Assembly: GCA_022788185.1 (NCBI GenBank)
Contig: JALEVV010000082.1
Coordinates: 1 to 40,357, forward strand
DNA: 40,357 nucleotides
Source: Spirochaetales bacterium
Lineage (GTDB): Bacteria; Spirochaetota; Spirochaetia; Sphaerochaetales; Sphaerochaetaceae
Reading direction: 5' to 3'
Numbering within the stretch: position 1 is the first letter of the stretch; each line of letters opens with the position of its first letter. The translations under genes and the position numbers were made by a program. Positions 1-8,317 of the stretch are shown here, piece after piece. The notes under the pieces were generated by a model, which did not search any database, was not told where the DNA came from, and saw only the letters and a list, made by a program, of their open reading frames with translations.

Positions 1-2
1 GG

Positions 3-182
3 GCCATTACTATTTTTTTCCTCCACGATTTGAATGACATGCTGAATTATCAGTATTTCATTGACTATTATGATGGTTACTGTTTTCTGTGTATGTTTGT
101 ATTACTTACTCCCCTTATATTTCCTTTCAAGTTTTATTATATACATAGAATAATTAATTATTCTAGCTATCTGTCAAGGTAA
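3..182 (+). CDS. C-terminal end of an unidentified membrane protein (cut by left edge)
   Basis: From base 3 one frame stays open for 59 codons and ends in TAA at 180-182, seven bases before a strong hairpin terminator. The translated tail is rich in aromatic and hydrophobic residues. It contains one likely membrane segment of about 20 residues (YCFLCMFVLLTPLIFPF) followed by a Lys/Arg/Tyr-rich end, as in polytopic membrane proteins such as acyltransferases or polysaccharide enzymes. No start is visible because the gene begins outside the window. The AT content is higher than in the rest of the window. The family is not recognisable. The open frame is short enough that chance cannot be excluded, but its position just before a plus-strand terminator supports it. 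Confidence 0.5.
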   Translation, partial: AITIFFLHDLNDMLNYQYFIDYYDGYCFLCMFVLLTPLIFPFKFYYIHRIINYSSYLSR

Positions 183-188
183 AGAAAA

Positions 189-230
189 GCTGCTTTCATC
201 CCACACGCAAGCGTGTGGGTTTTTCGCAGC
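189..230 (+). terminator. Rho-independent terminator, possibly bidirectional
   Basis: CCCACACG (200-207) pairs with CGTGTGGG (212-219) around a CAAG loop and is followed directly by five T (220-224). An outer GCTGC/GCAGC pair (189-193/226-230) can extend it. It closes the edge-cut plus-strand gene. On the minus strand it lies just past the azlC stop and could also end azlC. Confidence 0.8.
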
Positions 231-247
231 ATATATATATAACTCTC

Positions 248-940
248 TCAGGTATTGTCATAACGCCTCCTTGCCAGCAGAAGCACTGCCACGAACGATA
301 CCATGGCAGGGATCAGGAACTTATCGGGTCCGAAGATGATAAGAGACAGTACCGAGAGCACGAAGCCTGAAGCGGAACTGAAGAGAGGCTTTTTCGACAT
401 GAAATGGTCCAGGAAGATGACAATGAAGAGCGCGGTCATGACAAAGTCCAGTCCCGTGGTATCGAACGGGATTGCGGAACCGATGAGCGCACCTGCCCAT
501 GAGCCTGCCACCCAGTAGAGCTGGTTGAGGAGCGTTACCGCGAACATGAAATCCATCTTATCGATACCCTCGGGAGGCTCTGCCGAGATGTTCACGGAAA
601 AAGTCTCATCGCAGAGGGCGTATATCATGTAGGTCTTCTTCAGGCCCGGCCTGTCATATTTCTCAAGCATCGAGATCGAATAGAATATGTGCCTTGCGTT
701 GACCGCAAAGCCAAGCAGGAATGCCGCAAGCGGGTCAAACGGGGAAAGAAGGATGCTGCCCGCAAGGAATTCCAGGGAGCCCGCAAAGACGGCCAGGCAC
801 ATCACCATCGGATAAACGGCAGAAAACCCCAGACTCCTCATGTAGACGCCGTAGGAAAATCCAAGCATCAGGAAGCCTGTAAGTATGGGTATTGTATGGG
901 GGAAGGCCGCACGGAATGCGGCTTTTGTTTCACTTTTCAT
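248..940 (-). CDS. azlC: AzlC-family branched-chain amino acid exporter subunit
   Basis: The 230-residue protein has about five to six hydrophobic segments and the AzlC pattern (SLEFLAGSILL, then DPLAAFLLGFAVNARHIFYSISML at about 55-92). AzlC is the large subunit of the AzlCD system, which exports branched-chain amino acids and their analogues across the inner membrane. It normally needs the small AzlD partner, usually encoded directly downstream. Here no AzlD frame follows: the next bases are a terminator and a plus-strand gene. The start at 940 (ATG) gives a normal family length, but only a weak ribosome-binding site (GCGGTG) precedes it. It could be a stand-alone AzlC or have a partner elsewhere. 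Confidence 0.85.
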   Translation of the reverse strand: MKSETKAAFRAAFPHTIPILTGFLMLGFSYGVYMRSLGFSAVYPMVMCLAVFAGSLEFLAGSILLSPFDPLAAFLLGFAVNARHIFYSISMLEKYDRPGLKKTYMIYALCDETFSVNISAEPPEGIDKMDFMFAVTLLNQLYWVAGSWAGALIGSAIPFDTTGLDFVMTALFIVIFLDHFMSKKPLFSSASGFVLSVLSLIIFGPDKFLIPAMVSFVAVLLLARRRYDNT

Positions 941-1418
941 GCACCGCTGATTTTATCTTTGTTGGAAACAACAATCAACTACCCGGATGGTAGGGGATCA
1001 GGGGTCCTTTCAGATCAGCCACGTGAACATAACCTTCGGCTACCGAGACAGAGGACGTCACCCCCGCATGATACGTTGTCCATGCAGAATGCTATTGCCC
1101 TTCCGTGCTTCCACTCAGATACTCCCATGATATTATCCGGGGAGGTATGCGCTTATGGTTCTTTCCCGATTTAATCTCAGCAGGATCGGCATCGCTTCCA
1201 TCCTGAAGAAAAATCAGGTTTCCCGAATCATGATAGACGTTTTTTAATATTGTTTTGCGACGTTTTGCATGATTCGATATCCAATACCCTTAACATTAAG
1301 AAATTATTTTATTAATGATTATTTTTATACAGATTATGGCTTTTTTGTTTGATTTTAAACACACGTATCAAAAAGTTGCATATACATTATTTTAACATCC
1401 ATTATTATACTTTGACTC
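941..1418. other. 478-bp intergenic region between divergent azlC and RND operon; possible structured leader/ncRNA
   Basis: No convincing gene is present. The part nearest azlC (about 965-1150) is GC-richer. On the minus strand it can form several short hairpins: CTACC/GGTAG (987-973) followed by a T-rich run, TCGG/CCGA near 1046-1036, and GCATG/CATGC near 1085-1066. This could be an azlC leader or a small RNA, but I recognise no riboswitch core. The part nearest 1419 (about 1220-1418) is AT-rich and must carry the RND operon promoter; candidate boxes there are too weak to name. Confidence 0.35.
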
Positions 1419-2474
1419 ATGAAAAAGAAATCTCGGATAAGACGTCTTTTAAAGTACATCATATTCTTTATCATCGTGGCTGCATCACTGTATGGCCTCA
1501 ATGTGTTTTTCTCATCCAGAACCAGGGCGACATACACTCCCCCGCTCACTCCCGTGACAGTCACAAGAGCGGAGAAAGGCAATATAGAGAAAGGAATTAC
1601 CTTCTCATCATACATTGAAGCCTCAGCAATGATTCCTGTTGTCCCGTTCGTAAGCGGCACGATCGAGGAATACATGATCGAGGCAGGAGACAGGGTCGAA
1701 AAGGACCAGGTGCTGGCTGTCATCGACAGAGAGGCATTCTATCAGCAGATGCTTCAGGCAAGGGCCCAGTATCTGGCATATGAAAGTGCGTACGGAAGGG
1801 TTAAGGAGCTCAGTGCGCTGGGAGCTGCCACCGCACAGGACCTGGACACGGTAACCGCACAGAGGGATGCGGCCGCGGCACAGCTTGAGCTTGCAAATCT
1901 CCAGCTCTCATACACCGAAGTCAAGGCTCCCGTGGCGGGAACCATCCTTCAGGCGCCCCAGTCAAAGGGTGACATAGCATCAGACAGGGCTCCGGTGGCC
2001 GTCATAGCCGACCTGGATGATCTGGTTGTCAATGTCAGCGTGCCTGAAAAGTATTACACGGTTCTGAATGAAAGGAAGGATGATCTGATCTTCACGGTCA
2101 CGAGGGACGGCGACGGTGCCTCATCCCCGGCAACGCTGGTATCAATAGCGCCTTTCATCGATGCCGCAACCAAGACCTTTAAGGTAAAAGTCCGCGTTGA
2201 TGACCCTTCCCTCTTCACTCCGGGCATGTATGTGAAAACCGAAATCATCTACGAGCGGGCCGAGGACATCACGATTCTGAGCCAGAGTCTGAGAAAGAGT
2301 GACGGCTCCCTTTACGTCCTGGAGGACGGAAAGGCAAAGTACGTGGAATTCACTCCTGAAATTGAGAATGATCTCTATTTCCAGGTTCCTGCCGGATATG
2401 AGGATGCCCTCATAATCGATGAGGGGCATAACGGAGTGCTGGACGGGGAAGAAGTCCGCGTCATGGAGAAGTAA
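1419..2474 (+). CDS. RND efflux periplasmic adaptor (membrane-fusion protein, HlyD/AcrA type)
   Basis: The 351-residue protein starts with a basic stretch and one membrane anchor (about 12-30). A barrel-sandwich/lipoyl half follows (VVPFVSGTIEEYMIEAGDRVEKDQVLAVID at about 69-98), then an alpha-helical hairpin (about 100-160), the second lipoyl half (YTEVKAPVAGTIL) and a beta-barrel domain (VVNVSVPEKYY; FTPGMYVKTEI). This is the standard order of adaptors that link an inner-membrane RND pump to a TolC channel. The pump gene follows after 3 bp. The ATG at 1419 has no obvious Shine-Dalgarno sequence but gives a proper anchor at the N-terminus. Substrate cannot be told from sequence. Confidence 0.93.
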   Translation: MKKKSRIRRLLKYIIFFIIVAASLYGLNVFFSSRTRATYTPPLTPVTVTRAEKGNIEKGITFSSYIEASAMIPVVPFVSGTIEEYMIEAGDRVEKDQVLAVIDREAFYQQMLQARAQYLAYESAYGRVKELSALGAATAQDLDTVTAQRDAAAAQLELANLQLSYTEVKAPVAGTILQAPQSKGDIASDRAPVAVIADLDDLVVNVSVPEKYYTVLNERKDDLIFTVTRDGDGASSPATLVSIAPFIDAATKTFKVKVRVDDPSLFTPGMYVKTEIIYERAEDITILSQSLRKSDGSLYVLEDGKAKYVEFTPEIENDLYFQVPAGYEDALIIDEGHNGVLDGEEVRVMEK

Positions 2475-2477
2475 AAA

Positions 2478-5400
2478 GTGAAAATAGCCAGATATGCAGT
2501 AAAGCATCCAGTCTATATCACGATGATCCTGATCGCGCTGGTCGCCTTCGGTCTCTACTCCGTTACGGGCCTCAACATGGAGTTCGTTTCCAACATGAAC
2601 GTGCCCCAGGCATTCATCATAGCGGTCTATCCCGGAGCCAGTGCGGAAACGGTCGAAAGGGAGGTCATAGACATTCTGGAGGAGGACCTGGTCACACTGC
2701 CGAACTTCTCCACGATGACCTCCAACGCCTACAACTCAATGGGTGTGGTTCAGGTTGAGTTCTCCGGAGGCGTTGAGGCCAAGGATCAGCTGAACGAGAT
2801 AAGAAACAGGATAAGACAGCTTTCTGATGACCTTCCTGACGGTCTTCAGGGGGAACCCGTGGTCATGATCGGAGGAATGTCACTGCTTCCCATCATGTCC
2901 TTCACCGTCGAAACCGGTGAAGATGTTGCCGGCGCAACCAAATATATAAAGGATGAGATAATCCCGCTTATCTCCCAGATCGACGGAGTATCGACCGTAA
3001 CGGTTTCCGGCGGCATGGAGGAGAAGGTCGTCATCCGGCTCAATACCGATGAGCTGCTGAAGCGGAACATCTCCACGCTTCAGGTGTACCAGATGCTTGC
3101 CTACAGTAACCTCAACATCCCGCTGGGTACCGGTGAATACCAGGGAAGGAACACCGACATCAGCTTCGAGGGTTCCTATGACAGTCTTGAAGACATCAGG
3201 AACCTGACTGTCGGTGCCTCCGATGACGGCACCCTCATCAAGCTGAGGGACGTGGCAACTGTAGAACTTACCACCCCCGATCCCGATGTGATAACAAAGA
3301 AGGACGGAAGGAACATAATCAGTGTTGATGTCTGCAAGCGTGAGGACGGCAACACGATGAAGATCACATCCGCGATAAAGAAGATAATCGAGAAGCAGGA
3401 AGCCGACAGCAACGGCGCCCTGAAGTTCAACATAATCGCAGATGACTCGAGAACGATAACGGCCTCGCTGACCAGCGTCGTTTCCTCTGGTATTTCGGGA
3501 ATCATCATTGCGGTAATCGTCATCTTCCTATGCCTGGGGGACCCGAAGGCAACGGGAACCATTGCCCTCTCGATGCCCCTCTCGATTCTCTTTACCTTCA
3601 TAGGTCTCAAGGCCTTTGACATTTCAATAAGCCTCATGAGCCTGGCAGGCATAGTAATAGCCCTTGGAAGCATAGTGGACGGCTCCATAGTAATGCTGGA
3701 GCAGACGTATATGTATTACCGTCAGAAGAAGGACGGCAGGTACGTTAATACCGTAAACAGCAGCATCTACCGGGCCAGCGACACCGTAGCGGTATCCATC
3801 CTGGGCTCAGCCCTCACCACCATAATCGTATTCATCCCCATTCTCATGATCGACGGTCTTGTCGGACAGATGCTGAGAGATGTGTCACTGAGCTTCATCT
3901 TTGCCCTTAGCTTCTCCGCAGTCGTTGCAATCGTCTTCATCCCCTACCTACTGAAGAAATTCCTCCCGGAGGAGAGGAAGGAAAGTAAGGAGAACCTCAT
4001 CGAAAAGGGTATGGCGAAACTGAACCGCATCTACGGTCGCATGGTAAACTGGACGCTCCACAACAGGAAGTTCATCATCACCATCTGTATCGTCGTGCTG
4101 CTGGTGACTGTATGGGCCGTGGCTCAGCTCGGTGTTGCCTTCATCCCCTCGACAGATAACAGTGAGTTCTACATCAACTTCGCGTTCCCGGCAAGCAATA
4201 CCATGGAGAAGACCGAGGCCCAGCTCGATATGGCAGAGGCCGTGGTCAGGGAGATTGTTCCTGAGATAAAGACGCTGGTAACGACAGTGGGTTCAACTTC
4301 AGGTCTGTCTTTCGGATCCTCATCAAGTGCAGGCTCGATCAGGGTAATCCTCCATCCGGTTGCCGACAGGGAAAGAGACATCCATGAGATAATCAGAAAT
4401 GTGAAGTATGCCCTCGATGAGTGCATGACCGACACCGATGTCAATGTTCTCAACGGCGGTTTCGATAACCTCGTCAGCTACGTTACCGGAGGCGGCGGAT
4501 ACGCCATGACACTGGTAAGTGAGGATATGGACCTGCTGTACTCGGAAGCTTCAAGAATCGCCGATTACCTGAAGAGTGATCCGGAGGTCATGAATGTGGA
4601 AATGAATACCTCCTATGACAACTATTCAGCCATCATCAAGGCCTCCAATGACTACCTCTCATCCCTGGGAGTGACATCATACGAGGCGGGAATGACCACC
4701 GCAATCCTCTTCAACGGAGTGGACAACGGCACATTCATCGATCCCGTTACCAATGAGCGTTACGACATCAGGCTGGAGTCCGATGTGACCGGCAGGATGA
4801 TAACCGATGATCTTCTGAGCGGCCTTGCCGTCATAACCCAGGACGGAAGGACCGTATCCTTCGGTTCCTTTGCAGATCTGGAGCTGGAGAACTCGGTCAG
4901 CCAGATCAACCACATCGACAGGGCAAACACGATTACGATCAACTGTGCCACCACCGACGTCAATACGATGGACATCGTATCCCGCCTTAATGAATACCTT
5001 GCCGAAAACCCGCTTGATCCCGATGTATCGGAGCGTGTCGCAGGCGTATCCAAACTGGTCGGGGAGATGCTGGGCCCGATCTTTACGGCTCTCGCCATAG
5101 CAGTCTTCCTGGTATTCATGGTCATGGTATTCCAGTTCGAGCGCTTCGATCAGCCCCTGCTGATCCTGATGACTGTGCCCTTCAGCATAATAGGTGTCGT
5201 TCTCTCACTGCTGGCGTTCAACTCCACGCTGAACATGATCTCCCTCTTAGGCGTCATATCCCTTTCAGGAACGGCGGTAAACAACGGCATCATCCTCATC
5301 GACTACATGAACATGCTGGTTGATGAGAAGAGAAAGAAGGCACTGCTTGAGAAGGGATATGACATCGAGGATGACTCCTTCGAGGCCAAGGGCAAGCTCG

Positions 5401-5705
5401 GTTATGAGACCGATCTTCATAACCTGCAGGATTCCATCGTGGAAGGTGCCCAGTCCAGACTCAGGTCAATTCTTATGACCACGCTCACCACGATGCTAGG
5501 CGTTGTGCCCATGGCAGTCGGAACAGGTGAAGGAAGCGAAATCTACGCTCCCCTCGGACAGGCCATTGCGGGAGGTCTGCTGGCAACCACTGCCATCGCC
5601 CTCTTCCTGATGCCCGTGCTCTACTACATCCTTGAGAGAAGGAAACTGAAGACAACATACAGAAAACAGAAAGAAACAGAGGTAACTACATATGAAACAG
5701 TTTAA
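2478..5705 (+). CDS. RND-family efflux pump, inner-membrane permease
   Basis: The 1075-residue protein has the usual RND length and layout: an N-terminal membrane helix (KHPVYITMILIALVAFGLYS), a large periplasmic domain, a six-helix bundle at about 330-495, then the repeat of this plan with a helix near 535 and a bundle at about 860-1055. The TM4 motif GIVIALGSIVDGSIVMLEQ carries the acidic residue of proton relay, and GTAVNNGIILIDYMN is the matching motif of the second half. It exports hydrophobic compounds by proton antiport as part of a tripartite pump. It starts at GTG 2478, just after the adaptor stop, with GGAGA about 8 nt upstream. The end overlaps the next gene by 14 bp, which suggests translational coupling. 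Confidence 0.95.
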   Translation: MKIARYAVKHPVYITMILIALVAFGLYSVTGLNMEFVSNMNVPQAFIIAVYPGASAETVEREVIDILEEDLVTLPNFSTMTSNAYNSMGVVQVEFSGGVEAKDQLNEIRNRIRQLSDDLPDGLQGEPVVMIGGMSLLPIMSFTVETGEDVAGATKYIKDEIIPLISQIDGVSTVTVSGGMEEKVVIRLNTDELLKRNISTLQVYQMLAYSNLNIPLGTGEYQGRNTDISFEGSYDSLEDIRNLTVGASDDGTLIKLRDVATVELTTPDPDVITKKDGRNIISVDVCKREDGNTMKITSAIKKIIEKQEADSNGALKFNIIADDSRTITASLTSVVSSGISGIIIAVIVIFLCLGDPKATGTIALSMPLSILFTFIGLKAFDISISLMSLAGIVIALGSIVDGSIVMLEQTYMYYRQKKDGRYVNTVNSSIYRASDTVAVSILGSALTTIIVFIPILMIDGLVGQMLRDVSLSFIFALSFSAVVAIVFIPYLLKKFLPEERKESKENLIEKGMAKLNRIYGRMVNWTLHNRKFIITICIVVLLVTVWAVAQLGVAFIPSTDNSEFYINFAFPASNTMEKTEAQLDMAEAVVREIVPEIKTLVTTVGSTSGLSFGSSSSAGSIRVILHPVADRERDIHEIIRNVKYALDECMTDTDVNVLNGGFDNLVSYVTGGGGYAMTLVSEDMDLLYSEASRIADYLKSDPEVMNVEMNTSYDNYSAIIKASNDYLSSLGVTSYEAGMTTAILFNGVDNGTFIDPVTNERYDIRLESDVTGRMITDDLLSGLAVITQDGRTVSFGSFADLELENSVSQINHIDRANTITINCATTDVNTMDIVSRLNEYLAENPLDPDVSERVAGVSKLVGEMLGPIFTALAIAVFLVFMVMVFQFERFDQPLLILMTVPFSIIGVVLSLLAFNSTLNMISLLGVISLSGTAVNNGIILIDYMNMLVDEKRKKALLEKGYDIEDDSFEAKGKLGYETDLHNLQDSIVEGAQSRLRSILMTTLTTMLGVVPMAVGTGEGSEIYAPLGQAIAGGLLATTAIALFLMPVLYYILERRKLKTTYRKQKETEVTTYETV

Positions 5706-6906
5706 ACAGATCATGACAGTACTGCTTGTGCTCTTACTCCTCACATCATGCTCATCGGTGTTCAGCGGAGGTTTTACAGGCACCATAAGGGAAGACAAGG
5801 GAGGAAGTGACGACTCAAATAACACCGGCATCGAAGGCGCAACGGTATACATCTATACCGATGAGGGTGCGCGTAATGCCGACTACGATGCCGCAACTGC
5901 CGCTTCCCCTTCATTGCCTTCCCGCTATGTGGCAAGCACCACAACCAATGCAAACGGCCAGTTCTCCGTTTCCAAGATCCTCTGGCAGACCAACAGTCCT
6001 GCATACGGAAAGACCGCGGACAGGATCAGTCTTTATCTGCTGATCCACAAGGCTGGTTTCGGCGTGAATGGCTACAACAAAAACTCATCCATGATAACGA
6101 TAGCCTCCGACAGCACGAATGAAGCCACATACACTGAGGCATTCAGACGCACTGAAAAGGTCACGACGGTCAGCTTCACGCTCAGCAACATCGTAAGCGG
6201 CGGAGCAGCCGTTTCCGATCCCCTCCTGATAAAGCTTTCGGACCTGAAAGTTCTCGATGACAGCTGCACGATCACAAGGACATCAAGCGACAACACCTTC
6301 GATGTTGCATATAAGAATGATGACTCGGCAGCTCCGAGGATTGAGGTAAAGGGGTACACGATCCAGAATGAGAAGGGTTCCTCCACCTGGAAGCTCTGCG
6401 CTGAGGACGGAAGTGCATTCGTACCTGTCGAAAGGAACATCTACACATCCCAGGGAACGCAGAATATCAGCATTTATGCAAAGCAGACGGAATTCACGTT
6501 CCCGACCGTCAGCGGAAGATTTGACAGCAATTCAGGAGGAACTGTTGTCGGAAATGATACCGGTACAGCCGATGATGACGGAGTTAAGGTTGTTCTTTAT
6601 GCGGTTAAGGGCTCTGACCGAATTAAGCTCGGAGAGACGACTACTGCCGCCGAAAGGGTCACTAACGACAGGCTGACGCACGGCAATTTCTCCATCACGG
6701 CCGATACAACTTACAAGTGGACAGTTGTGCCTGATTACGCAAATCATGTGTATGAGGGCTACTATGCCTCCTTCAGTGATTCAGGATATAGCCTGGAGCT
6801 TAATATCGGCGGTACAGGCGGTACAGGCGGTACAGATCATCCTATTAACACCGCTAATTACACATCCCAGCAGACAGCACTGAATGCAGGTACGGTTACA
6901 CGATGA
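5692..6906 (+). CDS. Lipoprotein of unknown function inside the RND operon
   Basis: The 404-residue protein begins with a lipoprotein signal peptide (hydrophobic 7-18, lipobox LLTSC, Cys about 20). The mature part reads as beta-rich domains. Residues about 25-110 resemble a carboxypeptidase-regulatory-like or CNA-B-like fold (EGATVYIYT, then TTNANGQFSVSKI), and a similar unit recurs at about 265-370 (VSGRFDSN, VVLYAVKG, GNFSITADTTYKW). A Gly-Gly-Thr triplet repeat lies near the end. The gene overlaps the pump by 14 bp upstream and the TolC-like gene by 4 bp (ATGA) downstream, so it is firmly in the operon. RND operons do not usually carry such a gene. A surface or periplasmic accessory role is an inference. 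Confidence 0.85.
   Translation: MKQFKQIMTVLLVLLLLTSCSSVFSGGFTGTIREDKGGSDDSNNTGIEGATVYIYTDEGARNADYDAATAASPSLPSRYVASTTTNANGQFSVSKILWQTNSPAYGKTADRISLYLLIHKAGFGVNGYNKNSSMITIASDSTNEATYTEAFRRTEKVTTVSFTLSNIVSGGAAVSDPLLIKLSDLKVLDDSCTITRTSSDNTFDVAYKNDDSAAPRIEVKGYTIQNEKGSSTWKLCAEDGSAFVPVERNIYTSQGTQNISIYAKQTEFTFPTVSGRFDSNSGGTVVGNDTGTADDDGVKVVLYAVKGSDRIKLGETTTAAERVTNDRLTHGNFSITADTTYKWTVVPDYANHVYEGYYASFSDSGYSLELNIGGTGGTGGTDHPINTANYTSQQTALNAGTVTR
6808..6834 (+). repeat. Three tandem copies of GGCGGTACA
   Basis: The 9-bp unit occurs three times in a row, in frame, and encodes Gly-Gly-Thr each time. It lies near the C-terminal end of the lipoprotein at 5692. Copy-number change would keep the frame and only alter linker length. 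Confidence 0.9.
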
Positions 6907-8273
6907 GCATGAAGAAAACAGTACTGACATCAATATTGTGTCTTACCCTGCTCCTCCCGCTTGCGGCCGGAGACGGAAGCTACGGCTACAGTGAGCTCAA
7001 AAGCTCGCTGAAGGCCAACAGCACTTCCCTTCAGAGTGCCGTCGAGACCGTAAAGCAGGCTAAACTGGACACGAAGGATGCAAAAGCCAATTACCATCCC
7101 ACGATTGATCTGACGGTCTCGGGATCATACATCATCAACCCGATAGGCCCGATCACGGTGAATGCTTCAGAGCTGGGACTTCCGTACAACCAGTACATAA
7201 CGCTGTATGACGGGATGGAGAGCACGCTCTATCAGACACAGCTCTCAATTCAGCAGCCGATCTTCACCTGGGGCAAGATATCGAACGCTGTGAAGGCCTA
7301 TGAGGAGATCGAAGCCGTCAGGGGCCTTCAGCTGACAGACACGGAAAACCAGCTGGACGCAGAGCTGAAAACCAGACTTGCCGCCATGTACTACATGGAT
7401 GAAATGATAGGACTGCTTTCAGAGCAGAAGGCCTATGCTGAAAGGCTGGTCGAACTTGCCACCTCCGCCTTCGAACAGGGAATGATGCTTGAACAGGACC
7501 TTCTGGAGACCAGGATCGAAGCCCTGCAGCTCGATGTCACAATCAGCGAGATCAATGCCCAGTATGCTTCCAACCTTACGAGTCTGAGAACAATGACTGG
7601 CCTTCTTGACCTGAAGAAGGAAGACATTTCCTTCACTCCGGACGAGGAAGCGTTCCGCCGCCTGGCAGAGCAGGACAGGAACGTACTGATGAAAAGTGCC
7701 ACCAGTCAGAGTCAGCCGACCCTTCAGATGCTCTCCCACATGCAGAGTGCAATGGAGTACAGCGAGAAGGTAAGCAGGGCAAGCGTGTACTGGAAACCTG
7801 ACTTTGCCCTGCAGGTGACAGCTTCCTACGGCGGAAGCCGCCTTCCCCTGGTCGAGACCGACTGGTACCGGCAGAATGATTACAACGGCATGATAACGGT
7901 GGCATTCAAAACCACCCTCTGGGACGGAGGCAAGGCCCTGAACGGCATAAAGCGTGCAGAGAGCAATACCCAGAGTGCGGTCATCAGCAGGGATGAGGCC
8001 GTAAACACGATAATCACCACACTGACGGAGCAGTTCTCCGCAATGGACATGGCGATTTCGAAGATAGCATACCTGGATTTGAAGGAAGAGACGCTCATAA
8101 GTAAGGTAAGCCAGAAGGAAACGCTTCAGCAGTACGGAAGTGCATCGGAAAGCGATGTCCTTCAGGCAAAGATCGAACTGAATACCTGCCGCCTTGAAAG
8201 GATACAGGAAAAAATGAAGCTCTCACAGGCTGCGTACCTTATTGAATATCTTTCCTCACACAGGGGAATCTGA
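6903..8273 (+). CDS. TolC-family outer-membrane efflux channel
   Basis: The 456-residue protein has a signal peptide (MSMKKTVLTSILCLTLLLPLAAG) and then two repeats of the outer-membrane efflux family. Each has long helices with heptad character and a beta-hairpin segment (YHPTIDLTVSGSYI; WKPDFALQVTASYGG). Family residues such as QPIFTWGK and TTLWDGGKALNGIKRAES are visible. It forms the trimeric outer-membrane duct for the adaptor and pump encoded upstream. The start ATG 6903 overlaps the lipoprotein stop; ATG 6909 is an alternative and begins at the basic signal-peptide end. A terminator follows directly. Confidence 0.93.
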   Translation: MSMKKTVLTSILCLTLLLPLAAGDGSYGYSELKSSLKANSTSLQSAVETVKQAKLDTKDAKANYHPTIDLTVSGSYIINPIGPITVNASELGLPYNQYITLYDGMESTLYQTQLSIQQPIFTWGKISNAVKAYEEIEAVRGLQLTDTENQLDAELKTRLAAMYYMDEMIGLLSEQKAYAERLVELATSAFEQGMMLEQDLLETRIEALQLDVTISEINAQYASNLTSLRTMTGLLDLKKEDISFTPDEEAFRRLAEQDRNVLMKSATSQSQPTLQMLSHMQSAMEYSEKVSRASVYWKPDFALQVTASYGGSRLPLVETDWYRQNDYNGMITVAFKTTLWDGGKALNGIKRAESNTQSAVISRDEAVNTIITTLTEQFSAMDMAISKIAYLDLKEETLISKVSQKETLQQYGSASESDVLQAKIELNTCRLERIQEKMKLSQAAYLIEYLSSHRGI

Positions 8274-8277
8274 CGGA

Positions 8278-8306
8278 CAGGGGGACATTTCCCCCTGTTT
8301 GTTATA
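8278..8306 (+). terminator. Rho-independent terminator of the RND operon
   Basis: ACAGGGGGA (8278-8286) pairs perfectly with TCCCCCTGT (8291-8299) around a CATT loop, followed by TTGTTATATT. It sits 4 bp after the stop of the TolC-like gene and 12 bp before the next gene. Confidence 0.88.
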
Positions 8307-8317
8307 TTATCAGGGCC

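Noticed and set aside
200..224. CRISPR-like or mobile-element hairpin
   Set aside because: Single copy followed by a T-run at the end of a reading frame; a plain terminator explains it.
961..1150. TPP riboswitch suggested by CCGGATAATATCATG on the minus strand
   Set aside because: Only the GGATAATA piece matches; the CTGAGA and second conserved arm are absent and azlC is not a thiamine gene.
689..1174. Plus-strand open frame across the azlC 5' half and the intergenic region
   Set aside because: It is antisense to azlC, highly basic with no domain pattern and no ribosome-binding site.
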